Shown piece by piece: positions 8,973-16,723 of a DNA stretch of 64,000 nt. The number at the start of each line of letters is the position of its first letter. Positions within the stretch are counted from its first letter, which is position 1. The notes beneath the pieces were generated by a model. It was given only the letters and a program-made list of their open reading frames with translations, was not told where the DNA came from and did not search any database. Position numbers and translations under genes: made by a program. The stretch is from Phycisphaerae bacterium (GTDB lineage Bacteria > Planctomycetota > Phycisphaerae > Sedimentisphaerales > Anaerobacaceae), in assembly GCA_012744475.1 (NCBI GenBank), contig JAAYBV010000039.1, positions 1 to 64,000 of the forward strand. Direction: 5' to 3'.

Positions 8973-9800
8973 TCAGTAGTCCTTGTACTTGCGCATCCAC
9001 TGAGGCCACTGTGTCGGATCGACTCCGCCGGCCTTCGTCCAGTAGTTGTTGACGTTGTACGTCTTGTGCCACTTCAGCGTCCACAGCTCTTTGAGACCGA
9101 CGGGCCGGGCCGTCCAGTCGGCAAAGAGCGAATTGACGAAGCCGTCGTGCCGATCGACACAGACACGGTTCATCTCGTTGGTTCCCGGCGTGTCGCCAGG
9201 CCCCGCATCCGTCTCCGGGGGCTGATCGGTCTCGAGCGGCCATGAATCAACCCACCAGCTTCCGGTGAATACAGGCACCTCATTGGAGTGCTGGCCCGGC
9301 GGCCGGCCCCAGTGCCGCGACCTTCCCTGCGCATCGAGATCGTTGCGTCCCCAGGCGGATGTCTTGGAGCCCCTGGCGTCACGAATGTTCAGGATCCAGC
9401 CGTTCAGACCGTAGCTGCCCACATCGCTGGCAACCTCCCAAGCCGTGTACGACCAGCCGCCGGAAGGGATGCCACCGGTCGGACGCGGTTTCATCGCCTG
9501 CGGGCACAGCCACATCTTGACGTCTTTCGAGTAAGGTCGCATCGTTATGCGCCAGAACGCGCCGGACCCCACGTCGGAGGTGCTGCCGCTGACCTCTCCG
9601 GTGAAGAACTTGCCGTCGTTGTCCTCGCAATAGAGGGCGAACGCCAAGCCCCACTGTTTCAGGTTGGCCAGGCAGGTGACCTTCCTGGCCTGCTTCCTCA
9701 CGCGGCTCAGAGCGGGCATCAGGATGCCCATCAGGATGGCGATGATGGCGATGACCACCAGAAGCTCGATCAGTGTGAAACCCTTGCGTCTACTACCCAT
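8973..9800 (-). CDS. prepilin-like secreted protein, degenerate H-X9-DG (copy 2)
   Basis: 275 residues, with leader [20 protein letters not shown] and the body plan of the neighbouring copy ([16 protein letters not shown]). The C-terminal motif is [13 protein letters not shown]: His and Asp are in register, but Trp replaces Gly. The tail [11 protein letters not shown] is shared with the distant copy at 40008-40847. The in-frame extension upstream is not coding-like and would bury the pilin leader, so 9800 is the start. Transcription probably comes from the promoter at 10112-10140 through a ~300-base leader. Confidence 0.87.
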   Translation of the reverse strand: MGSRRKGFTLIELLVVIAIIAILMGILMPALSRVRKQARKVTCLANLKQWGLAFALYCEDNDGKFFTGEVSGSTSDVGSGAFWRITMRPYSKDVKMWLCPQAMKPRPTGGIPSGGWSYTAWEVASDVGSYGLNGWILNIRDARGSKTSAWGRNDLDAQGRSRHWGRPPGQHSNEVPVFTGSWWVDSWPLETDQPPETDAGPGDTPGTNEMNRVCVDRHDGFVNSLFADWTARPVGLKELWTLKWHKTYNVNNYWTKAGGVDPTQWPQWMRKYKDY

Positions 9801-10111
9801 GATCTCTTCTTTCTTCTCCTCTTGCCTCTCCAGACGCTCCAGAAATCGCGTACCACCCGCCTCTGCAACGGGAAAGGGCATCTGCGACTGCCGACAATCG
9901 CAGGCTCCGCGAGAGACGACCCGCCGCCGCAGAGCGCAGGCATCTGCGCAAACCACACCCGAATGGATGCGCACGCACCCTTGCCTGTTCCGTTCCCTCC
10001 GCCTCAAGAGCCATGGATTCTTCGCGCAAAACGCCAAGAGACCCGCACATGCGCCCAGCAGACCCTTCTGACCGCGCGGTACGGAGAGGGCAATATCACC
10101 AGAACACGTCA
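9801..10111 (-). promoter_or_regulatory. long 5' leader of the prepilin operon
   Basis: About 305 bases separate the predicted transcription start (near 10105 on the minus strand) from the prepilin start codon. I see GC-rich local inverted repeats but no recognisable riboswitch core; I looked for a c-di-GMP-I motif and did not find one. Just before the start codon the leader is purine-rich (GAGGAGAAG and AAGAAGAGA), which may provide the ribosome site. Confidence 0.4.
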
Positions 10112-10140
10112 ATTGTACCGCCAGATTGCGATCATGTCAA
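10112..10140 (-). promoter_or_regulatory. consensus sigma-70 promoter for the two prepilin genes
   Basis: Read on the minus strand: TTGACA (10140-10135), a 17-base spacer, TACAAT (10117-10112). This is a perfect -35, a good -10 and ideal spacing. It drives leftward transcription toward the prepilin at 9800. On the other side it abuts the 3' region of fucU. Confidence 0.75.
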
Positions 10141-10296
10141 GAAGGCGGCCGCTATTTATAGGACAAAGTGCCCTTCTTGGGCGCCGACAGCCCCTATCTC
10201 GCCCCAAGCCTCTTCAAAACACCGCCCTCGTCCTATGCAATCGGCGCGGGTTCCCTATGGCCCCCCGAAACGCGCCTATCCCCGGCGCTGTTGGAC
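10141..10296. other. GC-rich spacer between fucU and the prepilin promoter
   Basis: This 156-base stretch downstream of fucU has several TATAGG-like words and a long inverted pair, CTTGGGCG (10177-10184) with CGCCCCAAG (~10201-10209), that could fold as a weak terminator for fucU. There is no T-run, and I see no gene. Confidence 0.35.
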
Positions 10297-10722
10297 CTAT
10301 AAAACGCCCTTTTTCAGTATGACGTTTGCGTAGAGGGCCTTCTCGCTGGTCGCGACGACCGCGTAGGCCTTCCTGGCCCTCTCGTAGAAGTCAAACCGCT
10401 CGACGTACTCGAAATCGGAGAACTTCTCCCCGCTGGCAGCCACGATCTTGCGGTACTGCTCCCAGATCGTCGGCCTGGTCTTGTCGCCCGGGACGACCGC
10501 CATCAGGGCCACCGGCTGATCGACATAGATGTCCAGCGGGAAGAACTTCAGGATGGCCTCCAGGAGCACAGGCACACCATGGCCGTCGCAGCGGAGCAGC
10601 CGTTGGGCGACGCTGGCGGCCGGAAAGTTGCCGTCGGCCAGCACGATCTCGTCGCCGTGGCCCATTTCCATCAGAACCTTCATCAGTTCCGGCGAGATCA
10701 CTGGCGGGATGTTCTTGAGCAT
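10297..10722 (-). CDS. fucU: L-fucose mutarotase / RbsD-FucU family
   Basis: 141 residues, the normal length for FucU. The family core is clear: MGHGDEIVLADGNFPA near the N-terminus (catalytic-region His and Asp), LLEAILKFFPLD in the middle, and an aromatic-rich end with FYERARKAYAVVATSEKALYANVILKKG. FucU interconverts the alpha and beta anomers of L-fucose so that the isomerase or kinase can use it. Start chosen at 10722, with AAAGGAA just upstream; longer in-frame extensions lack family similarity. Other fucose genes lie far away in the window (28.6 and 41 kb), so this is a scattered regulon rather than an operon. Confidence 0.9.
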   Translation of the reverse strand: MLKNIPPVISPELMKVLMEMGHGDEIVLADGNFPAASVAQRLLRCDGHGVPVLLEAILKFFPLDIYVDQPVALMAVVPGDKTRPTIWEQYRKIVAASGEKFSDFEYVERFDFYERARKAYAVVATSEKALYANVILKKGVL

Positions 10723-10781
10723 GTCGTTCCTTTCTCCAGTCTGCCTGGTTCGGCGTTCCTCTTCCCACAACCTGCCGGTGA

Positions 10782-10809
10782 AGTATAGAAGTGCCATGCC
10801 GGATTTCAA
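10782..10809 (-). promoter_or_regulatory. fucU promoter
   Basis: On the minus strand TTGAAA (10809-10804), a 16-base spacer and TATACT (10787-10782), about 60 bases before the fucU start. It is divergent from the kdsB promoter at 10927. Confidence 0.55.
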
Positions 10810-10926
10810 GTCAGCGATGTGAATTTCCCCGCCCCGGACGAAATCGATTGAGCAGGCCTTCCAGCAGGTCTTTCGATCCTCCGACGCGACGATCACGAAT
10901 AATTTGAGGTCGGATCGGCGGCCGTG

Positions 10927-10955
10927 TTGACAACGCGGACCAGCCGGTCTATGAT
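10927..10955 (+). promoter_or_regulatory. consensus sigma-70 promoter for kdsB-pyrG
   Basis: TTGACA (10927-10932), a 17-base spacer, TATGAT (10950-10955). Transcription should begin near 10962, giving a ~110-base leader to kdsB. One of the best promoter matches in the window. Confidence 0.75.
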
Positions 10956-10960
10956 AAGGT

Positions 10961-11000
10961 CCCGTTGGCTATTTCAGTTGGGGCGCGTAGCCGCAACGGG
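10961..11000 (+). promoter_or_regulatory. hairpin at the 5' end of the kdsB leader
   Basis: CCCGTTGGCT (10961-10970) can pair with AGCCGCAACGGG (10989-11000), with one bulged region in between, immediately after the predicted transcription start. A pyrimidine-rich tract (GCCTTTCCTTTTCCC) follows. It could be an mRNA-stabilising stem or an attenuator; I do not recognise a known family. Confidence 0.4.
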
Positions 11001-11070
11001 GCCTTTCCTTTTCCCATAGGTACAGCCACTTGAGCCGGATGACTGTGTACACGTACGAGTTCGAGCGACG

Positions 11071-11901
11071 GTGAAGATCGTAGTCTGTATACCTGCGCGG
11101 TACGATTCGACCAGATTCCCCGGGAAAGTTCTCGCCCAAGACACCGGCAAATACCTCATCCAGCACACGTACGAGCAGGCCTGCAAGGCCAGGCTGCCCG
11201 AGAGCGTCTTGATTGCGGCCGACGACAAACGCGTCGTCAGAGCGGCCGAGAGCTTCGGGGCCGCCTGCGTCCTGACCCGCGCCGATCACCAGAGCGGCAC
11301 CGATCGCATCGCCGAGGCGGTGGCCGGTCTGGACGTCGATGTCGTCGTCAACGTCCAGGGCGACGAGCCCGAAATCGACCCGGATCACATCGACACCCTC
11401 GCCCGGCTCCTGGTCGAGAACCCCGACGTTCCCATGGCGACGCTGGCGACGCCGCTGCGACAGGCCGAGCAGGTCGCCGACCCCAACATCGTCAAGGCGG
11501 TCGTTTCGTCGCTCGTCGCTGGTCGCTCGTCGCTGGACAACAGAAGCGTAGCGGGCGCCGCAGCCGCAAGGGCGATCTACTTCTCGCGCAGTCCCATCCC
11601 GTACGACAGAGACAAAGGCGGTATCGGTCCGGCGGGCAACTACCTGCGCCACATGGGCATCTATGCCTACCGCAAGGCCTTCCTCGCCCAGATCACGAAG
11701 CTGCCCCAGAGTCCCCTGGAGAAACTCGAAAAACTCGAACAGCTTCGTGTCATCGAGAATGGGTATGCCATCCTCGTCAGCACGGTCGAGCACACCGCCG
11801 AAGGCATCGACACCCCCCAGCAATACGCCGCCTTCGTCAAACGATATCGTGCGCAGGACGCGAACGATCCATTTTGCAGGACCCCAGCATCGCAAGGATA
11901 G
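11071..11901 (+). CDS. kdsB: 3-deoxy-manno-octulosonate (CMP-Kdo) cytidylyltransferase
   Basis: 276 residues, GTG start. KdsB hallmarks are the CTP-binding IPARYDSTRFPGKVL at the N-terminus, DHQSGTDRIAEA, NVQGDEP and YFSRSPIPYDRD. The enzyme activates Kdo with CTP for lipid A-core synthesis, so the cell makes, or derives from makers of, Gram-negative lipopolysaccharide. An odd insertion of about 16 residues (SSLVAGRSSLDNRSVAG...) replaces the short hairpin before YFSRSPIP; it is encoded partly by an exact 14-base tandem duplication (11509-11536). Seven bases separate it from pyrG, whose product CTP is its substrate. Confidence 0.93.
   Translation: MKIVVCIPARYDSTRFPGKVLAQDTGKYLIQHTYEQACKARLPESVLIAADDKRVVRAAESFGAACVLTRADHQSGTDRIAEAVAGLDVDVVVNVQGDEPEIDPDHIDTLARLLVENPDVPMATLATPLRQAEQVADPNIVKAVVSSLVAGRSSLDNRSVAGAAAARAIYFSRSPIPYDRDKGGIGPAGNYLRHMGIYAYRKAFLAQITKLPQSPLEKLEKLEQLRVIENGYAILVSTVEHTAEGIDTPQQYAAFVKRYRAQDANDPFCRTPASQG
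11509..11536 (+). repeat. exact 14-bp tandem duplication inside kdsB
   Basis: TCGCTCGTCGCTGG occurs twice back to back (11509-11522 and 11523-11536). It encodes part of an insertion unusual for KdsB. Fourteen is not a multiple of three, so the duplication must have been combined with a compensating change to keep the frame. Confidence 0.85.
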
Positions 11902-11908
11902 GATTCCA

Positions 11909-13687
11909 ATGGCTGACAGCAAAGAGCTGCTGACGAAACTCAGTGACGCCTCGACGGAGAGCGAGTTCTTCTCGCCGGTTCCGGCAGGTTACAAGAAGGG
12001 CAAGACCAAGTACGTGTTCGTCATGGGCACGGTGATGAGCGGTCTGGGCAAGGGAATCTTCTCCTCGTGCCTGGCCAAGCTGCTCCAGGACAAGGGGCTG
12101 AAAGTCGCGCCGATCAAGCTGGAGGGCTACCTCAACGTCGACTCGGGCACGCTGAATCCGTTCCGCCACGGCGAGGTCTTCGTCCTCGACGACGGCATGG
12201 AAACGGACATGGACCTGGGCACCTACGAGCGGATGCTGGACCTGGACCTGAGCCGGACGAACTTCGCCACCAGCGGGCAGATCTTCAGCAGCGTGCTGAA
12301 CAAGGAGCGGCACGGCGATTACCTCGGCCGCGACGTCCAGATGATCCCGCATGTGACCGGCGAGGTGAAGCTCAAGCTGCGACAGCTCGCCACTGAGAGC
12401 AAGGCCGACGTCGTCTTCGTCGAGATCGGCGGCACCGTCGGCGACCTGGAGAACGCCTACTACCTCGAAGCGATGCGCGAGCTGGCCTACGAGGAAGGGC
12501 CCAACAGCAGTTGCTTCGTGGCGTTGACGTACGTGCTGGAGCCGCCGGCGTTGGGCGAGCAGAAATCCAAGGCCGCCCAACTCGGGATCAAGCAGGTGAT
12601 GCAGCTCGGGATCCAGCCGGACATCATCGCATGCCGGGCGACGAACCCGGTCAACGAGAAAGCGAGGCAGAAGATCAGCATCTACAGCAACGTCCCGGTC
12701 GAGCGGGTCGTCAGCCTGCACGACTCGGCCAGCATCTACATGATCCCGTCGATGCTGCGCGAACACGGGTTGGACTTCGAGGTGTTGCGGCTGCTGAAGA
12801 TCGAGGACCGCATCAACCTGCGGTACGAGCGAAAGGCCTGGGCCAAGTGGTGCGATTTCACGGACAAGATCGGTGCCGCCAAGTACAAGGCCGCCATCGG
12901 CATCACCGGCAAGTACACGGCGGTCCGAGACAGCTACGCGTCGATCATCAACGCGCTGGAGCACGCGGGCATCGCGCTGGGCTGCGACGTGGGCATCGAG
13001 TGGATCGACACAACGGACATCACCGACAAGAACGCCGGCGAGCGTCTGGCGAGCGTCGACGGCATCATCGTGCCCGGCGGGTTCGGCACCCGCGGCGCGG
13101 AAGGCAAGATCGTCTGCATTCGCTATGCCCGCGAGAACGACCTGCCGTACCTGGGCCTGTGCTTCGGGTTCCAGATGGCGGTAATCGAGTTCGCGCGGAA
13201 CGTCTGCGGTCTCAAGGGCGCCGGCAGCACCGAGCTCGACCCGAAGTGCGCCGAACCGGTGATCGACATTCTGCCCGAGCAGAAGAAGATCGAAGGCCTG
13301 GGAGGCAACATGCGTCTGGGCGGGCGCAATGTGGAGATCAAGCCGGAGACGGTGGCCTGGGACCTTTTCGGCCGCAAGGATTCGGTCCGGATGCGATTCC
13401 GGCACCGCTACGAGGTGGACCCGAAGTACATCGAGGCCCTCGAAGCCGGCGGCCTGGTCTTCTCGGGCAAGGCGCCCGACCAGCCGATCATGCAGATTCT
13501 GGAGTTGCCGAGCCACCCGTTCTTTATGGGGACTCAGGCCCATCCGTGCCTGACCAGTCGTCCGCTGCGGCCCAGCCCGATGTTCCTGGGCCTTGTCGCG
13601 GCCGCCATGAAACGCCGTCACGGCCAAGTCAACCTGCCCGACTGCCTCGAGGCCGTCAAACGAGTCCGCGTCACCGCCGAAGCATAG
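11909..13687 (+). CDS. pyrG: CTP synthase, divergent, with altered glutaminase triad
   Basis: 592 residues, longer than the usual ~545. The synthetase domain has GTVMSGLGKGIFSS (P-loop), IKLEGYLNVDSGTLNPFRHGEVFV and ETDMDLGTYERML; compared with the usual KLDPYINVDPGTM several positions differ. The C-terminal class I glutaminase domain keeps the oxyanion glycines (PGGFGTRG) and the nucleophile Cys418 in GLCFGF (usually GICLGMQ). The His-Pro-Glu end of the triad reads HPC (His545, Cys547), so the usual Glu is absent. It makes CTP from UTP with ammonia or glutamine. Its position right after kdsB suggests CTP supply for Kdo activation. Confidence 0.92.
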   Translation: MADSKELLTKLSDASTESEFFSPVPAGYKKGKTKYVFVMGTVMSGLGKGIFSSCLAKLLQDKGLKVAPIKLEGYLNVDSGTLNPFRHGEVFVLDDGMETDMDLGTYERMLDLDLSRTNFATSGQIFSSVLNKERHGDYLGRDVQMIPHVTGEVKLKLRQLATESKADVVFVEIGGTVGDLENAYYLEAMRELAYEEGPNSSCFVALTYVLEPPALGEQKSKAAQLGIKQVMQLGIQPDIIACRATNPVNEKARQKISIYSNVPVERVVSLHDSASIYMIPSMLREHGLDFEVLRLLKIEDRINLRYERKAWAKWCDFTDKIGAAKYKAAIGITGKYTAVRDSYASIINALEHAGIALGCDVGIEWIDTTDITDKNAGERLASVDGIIVPGGFGTRGAEGKIVCIRYARENDLPYLGLCFGFQMAVIEFARNVCGLKGAGSTELDPKCAEPVIDILPEQKKIEGLGGNMRLGGRNVEIKPETVAWDLFGRKDSVRMRFRHRYEVDPKYIEALEAGGLVFSGKAPDQPIMQILELPSHPFFMGTQAHPCLTSRPLRPSPMFLGLVAAAMKRRHGQVNLPDCLEAVKRVRVTAEA

Positions 13688-13711
13688 ACAGGCGCCGGGA
13701 GCGTTTCGCTC

Positions 13712-15094
13712 ATGACCAGGACGCAGGGGATCGCCGAAATTGTCAGCCGGCAGCGTCGATTCTTCGGTTCCGGGGCGACGCTGCCCTGCGAGGTGCGGCT
13801 CGAACGTCTGCGGCGTCTGCTCGATGCGATCGCGAAGCACGAGGACGCTCTGCATGTGGCCCTCGCGAAGGACCTGTGCAAGCCGCCATTCGAATCCTAC
13901 CTGACCGAGACGGGCTTCTCTCGCTATGATCTGCGGTACACGATCAAGCGCCTGAAGAAATGGATGAAGCCCAAGCGGGTCCGGACGCCGCTGCTTGCTC
14001 AGCCGGGACGTAGTTGGATTCTGTATTGCCCCCTCGGCGTGAACCTGATCGTCTCTCCGTTCAATTACCCGATCCAACTGGCTGTCGTTCCGCTGACCGC
14101 CGCCATCGCCGCCGGCAACACTGCCGTGGTCAAGACCTCGGAGCTGACCCCTGCGTGCAGCGAAGCAACGCGGCAACTGATCGAAGGAGTCTTTGACCCC
14201 GAGTACGCCGCGTGTGTGACCGGAGGGGTGGAGGAAAGCACTGCCCTGCTGAACCAGAAGTTCGATCACATCTTCTTCACGGGCAGTCCGCGCGTCGGCG
14301 CCATCGTCATGAGAGCCGCCGCCGAGCATCTGACACCTGTCACGCTGGAACTGGGCGGCAAGAGCCCTTGCATCGTCCACCACGATGCGAAGATGAGCGT
14401 CGCGGCCAACCGCATCGCCTTCGCGAAGTTCCTCAACGCCGGACAGACCTGTGTGGCGCCGGACTACGTGATGGTCCATCGCCGCGTGGAGAGGCAATTC
14501 ATCGACTGTCTCAAACAGCGTATCAGCGAAATGTATGGTCCGGACCCGGCGGCGAGCGGCGACTTCGCGCGGATCGTGAACGCTGAGCACTGTCGGCGCA
14601 TCGCATCACTGATCGATCCGGCCAAGGTCGTGATCGGCGGGCAGTATGATGTCGACAAGCGGTTCATCGCCCCGACAGTGATGTCCGGCGTAACAGTTGA
14701 TGACAAGGTTATGAGCGAGGAGATCTTCGGACCCGTATTGCCTGTGATGACCTACGACGAGCTCGATGAGGTCTATGAGACGATTGCCGGGCTGCCGCAG
14801 CATCCGCTGGCATTCTATGTCTTCAGCGAGAGCAAGACCGTCCAGCAGGAGCTGATTCAGCGGATTCCGTTCGGGGGTGGCTGCATCAACCATTGCATGC
14901 AGCATCTGGTCAACCCGAACCTGCCGTTCGGTGGCGTCGGCCAGAGCGGCATCGGCAGTTATCACGGATTCAGCGGCTTCGAACGCTTCTCGCACAAGAA
15001 GAGCATCCTCAAAGCCGCCACGCGCTTCGACCTGTCTCTGGTCTATCCCCCCTACCAGGGGAAACTCGCCAGGGTCCGGCGCATCATGAAGTGA
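13712..15094 (+). CDS. aldehyde dehydrogenase, class 3 type
   Basis: 460 residues, the compact class 3 ALDH length. Catalytic Cys247 in GQTCVAPDYV and general-base Glu213 in LELGGKSP are present, together with SPFNYPIQL and FFTGSPRVG of the NAD-binding fold. The C-terminus (LPFGGVGQSGIGSYHGFSGFERFSHKKS) matches fatty/aromatic aldehyde dehydrogenases such as ConiferylALDH/AlkH. It oxidises aldehydes to acids with NAD(P)+. It follows pyrG by 24 bases in the same direction; a functional link is not evident. Confidence 0.93.
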   Translation: MTRTQGIAEIVSRQRRFFGSGATLPCEVRLERLRRLLDAIAKHEDALHVALAKDLCKPPFESYLTETGFSRYDLRYTIKRLKKWMKPKRVRTPLLAQPGRSWILYCPLGVNLIVSPFNYPIQLAVVPLTAAIAAGNTAVVKTSELTPACSEATRQLIEGVFDPEYAACVTGGVEESTALLNQKFDHIFFTGSPRVGAIVMRAAAEHLTPVTLELGGKSPCIVHHDAKMSVAANRIAFAKFLNAGQTCVAPDYVMVHRRVERQFIDCLKQRISEMYGPDPAASGDFARIVNAEHCRRIASLIDPAKVVIGGQYDVDKRFIAPTVMSGVTVDDKVMSEEIFGPVLPVMTYDELDEVYETIAGLPQHPLAFYVFSESKTVQQELIQRIPFGGGCINHCMQHLVNPNLPFGGVGQSGIGSYHGFSGFERFSHKKSILKAATRFDLSLVYPPYQGKLARVRRIMK

Positions 15095-15105
15095 CGCCGT
15101 CTGAG

Positions 15106-15372
15106 CTAAGGTTCAGAAGGCTCGTCGGACAGATCGTCGAGGTCGTCGTCGAAGTCGTGCGATGACTGTTGGATTTCCGCGATAATCTCCTGGGCCTCTT
15201 CGGCGCGGGAGGCGGGAACGAGGACGCGGGGCGCCATGCCGTCGATGCTGTAGGCGGCCGAGACGTTCTCGTTGGCGATGTGGACCGCGATGCCGGCGTC
15301 CTCCAGATGCGCCTTGATCAGATAGGCCAGCGTGATATCGCCGGCAACATACACTTCCACCAACTTGTCCAT
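15106..15372 (-). CDS. DUF2007 family small protein
   Basis: 88 residues. The N-terminal two-thirds (EVYVAGDITLAYLIKAHLEDAGIAVHIANENVSAAY...RVLVPASRAEEAQEIIAEI) fits the DUF2007 ferredoxin-like fold, sometimes called putative signal-transducing protein. A very acidic tail (DFDDDLDDLSDE) follows. Start at 15372 is backed by AGGAGGT six bases upstream. Converges with the ALDH gene. Function is unknown in general. Confidence 0.8.
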   Translation of the reverse strand: MDKLVEVYVAGDITLAYLIKAHLEDAGIAVHIANENVSAAYSIDGMAPRVLVPASRAEEAQEIIAEIQQSSHDFDDDLDDLSDEPSEP

Positions 15373-15413
15373 GCGTCCACCTCCTGATACCGTTCTGTCA
15401 ATTCCTCCATCTG

Positions 15414-15442
15414 ATTGTACCGATCTCGGTCCCATCCGGCAA
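15414..15442 (-). promoter_or_regulatory. promoter of the DUF2007 gene
   Basis: On the minus strand TTGCCG (15442-15437), a 17-base spacer, TACAAT (15419-15414). It is divergent from the promoter at 15456. Confidence 0.5.
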
Positions 15443-15455
15443 ATGCACTGGGGCG

Positions 15456-15484
15456 GTGACAGCCATCGATATCCGTGGTATCAT
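15456..15484 (+). promoter_or_regulatory. promoter of the phosphoesterase gene
   Basis: GTGACA (15456-15461), a 17-base spacer, TATCAT (15479-15484), about 50 bases before the ATG at 15536. Confidence 0.5.
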
Positions 15485-15535
15485 TCACTCGTCGGACCGG
15501 AATTCACGCGGATTGTCAAGCAGGAGCACACGAGA

Positions 15536-16723
15536 ATGCAGACAAGAACAGCAAGAGCAGCGATCGTCCTCCTGGGATGGGCCATTCTGAACGGGCCGGC
15601 GGGTGCGGCCCGGATCGTCGTTGGGCCCTATCTTCAGGCGCCGTCGGAGACCTCGATGACCGTGATGTGGATCACCGACGCCAATTGCGTCAGTTGGGTC
15701 GAATATGGCCGGGACGAATCCCTCGACCAGAAAGCCCACCACAGCGAGCATGGGCTGATCGCGGCCAACCATACGATCCACAAAGTGACGATCGAGGGGC
15801 TCGTGCCGGGCGAGAAGTACCGCTATCGCGTCTGCTCCAGGGAGATCGTCGCGTTCAAACCCTACGAGGTCACCTACGGCGACACGGTCACGAGTGAAAT
15901 GCATTCTTTCACCACGCTCGACGACCGGAAGGACAACGTCTCCTTCATCGTCCTGAACGACATCCACGAGCAGAACGAAACCCTCATCACGGTGACGAAG
16001 CTTGCGCAGACGCGGCCCTTCGACCTCGTCTTCCTCAATGGCGACATCCTTGGCCATATCGAGGACCAGCAACAGATCATCAATCACGTGCTGGCGCCGT
16101 GCACGGAGCTGTTCGCCACGCGGACGCCGTTCGTCTACACGCGAGGCAATCATGAGACGCGCGGCAAGTTTGCCCGCCGGCTGCCGGACTATGTTGCCCT
16201 GCCCGACGGTCGCTATTACTACTCGTTCGATCACGGCCCGATTCACTTCGTCGTGATGGACGGCGGCGAGGACAAGCGCGACACCGACAAGGAATACAGC
16301 GGGCTGGTCGACTTCGACCGCTACCGGGCCGTGCAGCGGAAGTGGCTGGAAGCGGAGATTCAGTCGCAGGCGTTCCGAGAGGCGCCGTTTCGCGTGGTGG
16401 TGGTCCACATGCCGCCGCAGCCGTCGGAGCGATGGCACGGCCCGGACGACATGTACCAGACGTGGCGGCCGCTGTACAACGAGGGCAAGGTCGACCTGAT
16501 GATCTCCGGGCACACGCACCACTACGAGATCCGGCCGCCGGTCGAAGGGCAATGTGACTATCCGACGATCATCGGAGGCGCGCCCCAGAAGGGCGCCGCA
16601 ACCGTCATCCGCGTGGACGCCACCGCTGACCATCTCGGCGTCACGATGATGCGTGATGACGGCCAGGTCGTCGGAACGTACGCGATTCACCGGGTCAAGG
16701 CTGACTCGCCTGCTGCGCCTTGA
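15536..16723 (+). CDS. exported metallophosphoesterase with purple-acid-phosphatase-like N-domain
   Basis: 395 residues. A signal peptide (MQTRTARAAIVLLGWAILNG...AGAA) leads into an Fn3-like N-terminal domain of the purple acid phosphatase type (VGPYLQAPSETSMTVMWITD...). The calcineurin-like catalytic domain follows, with metal motifs LNDIHEQ, LNGDILG, TRGNHETRG, VVHMPP and ISGHTHHYE. It should hydrolyse phosphomonoesters or diesters outside the cytoplasm. Start at 15536 gives the signal peptide and has AGGAG upstream. Its last 29 bases overlap the converging gene at 16695. Confidence 0.9.
   Translation: MQTRTARAAIVLLGWAILNGPAGAARIVVGPYLQAPSETSMTVMWITDANCVSWVEYGRDESLDQKAHHSEHGLIAANHTIHKVTIEGLVPGEKYRYRVCSREIVAFKPYEVTYGDTVTSEMHSFTTLDDRKDNVSFIVLNDIHEQNETLITVTKLAQTRPFDLVFLNGDILGHIEDQQQIINHVLAPCTELFATRTPFVYTRGNHETRGKFARRLPDYVALPDGRYYYSFDHGPIHFVVMDGGEDKRDTDKEYSGLVDFDRYRAVQRKWLEAEIQSQAFREAPFRVVVVHMPPQPSERWHGPDDMYQTWRPLYNEGKVDLMISGHTHHYEIRPPVEGQCDYPTIIGGAPQKGAATVIRVDATADHLGVTMMRDDGQVVGTYAIHRVKADSPAAP

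Noticed and set aside
9801-10111. c-di-GMP (GEMM) riboswitch in the prepilin leader
   Set aside because: The expected conserved core sequences are not seen on the transcribed strand.
11837-14590. Very long open frame on the minus strand (917 codons) opposite pyrG and the aldehyde dehydrogenase
   Set aside because: It is antisense to two well-recognised genes, has low-complexity composition typical of high-GC shadow frames, and shows no family motif.
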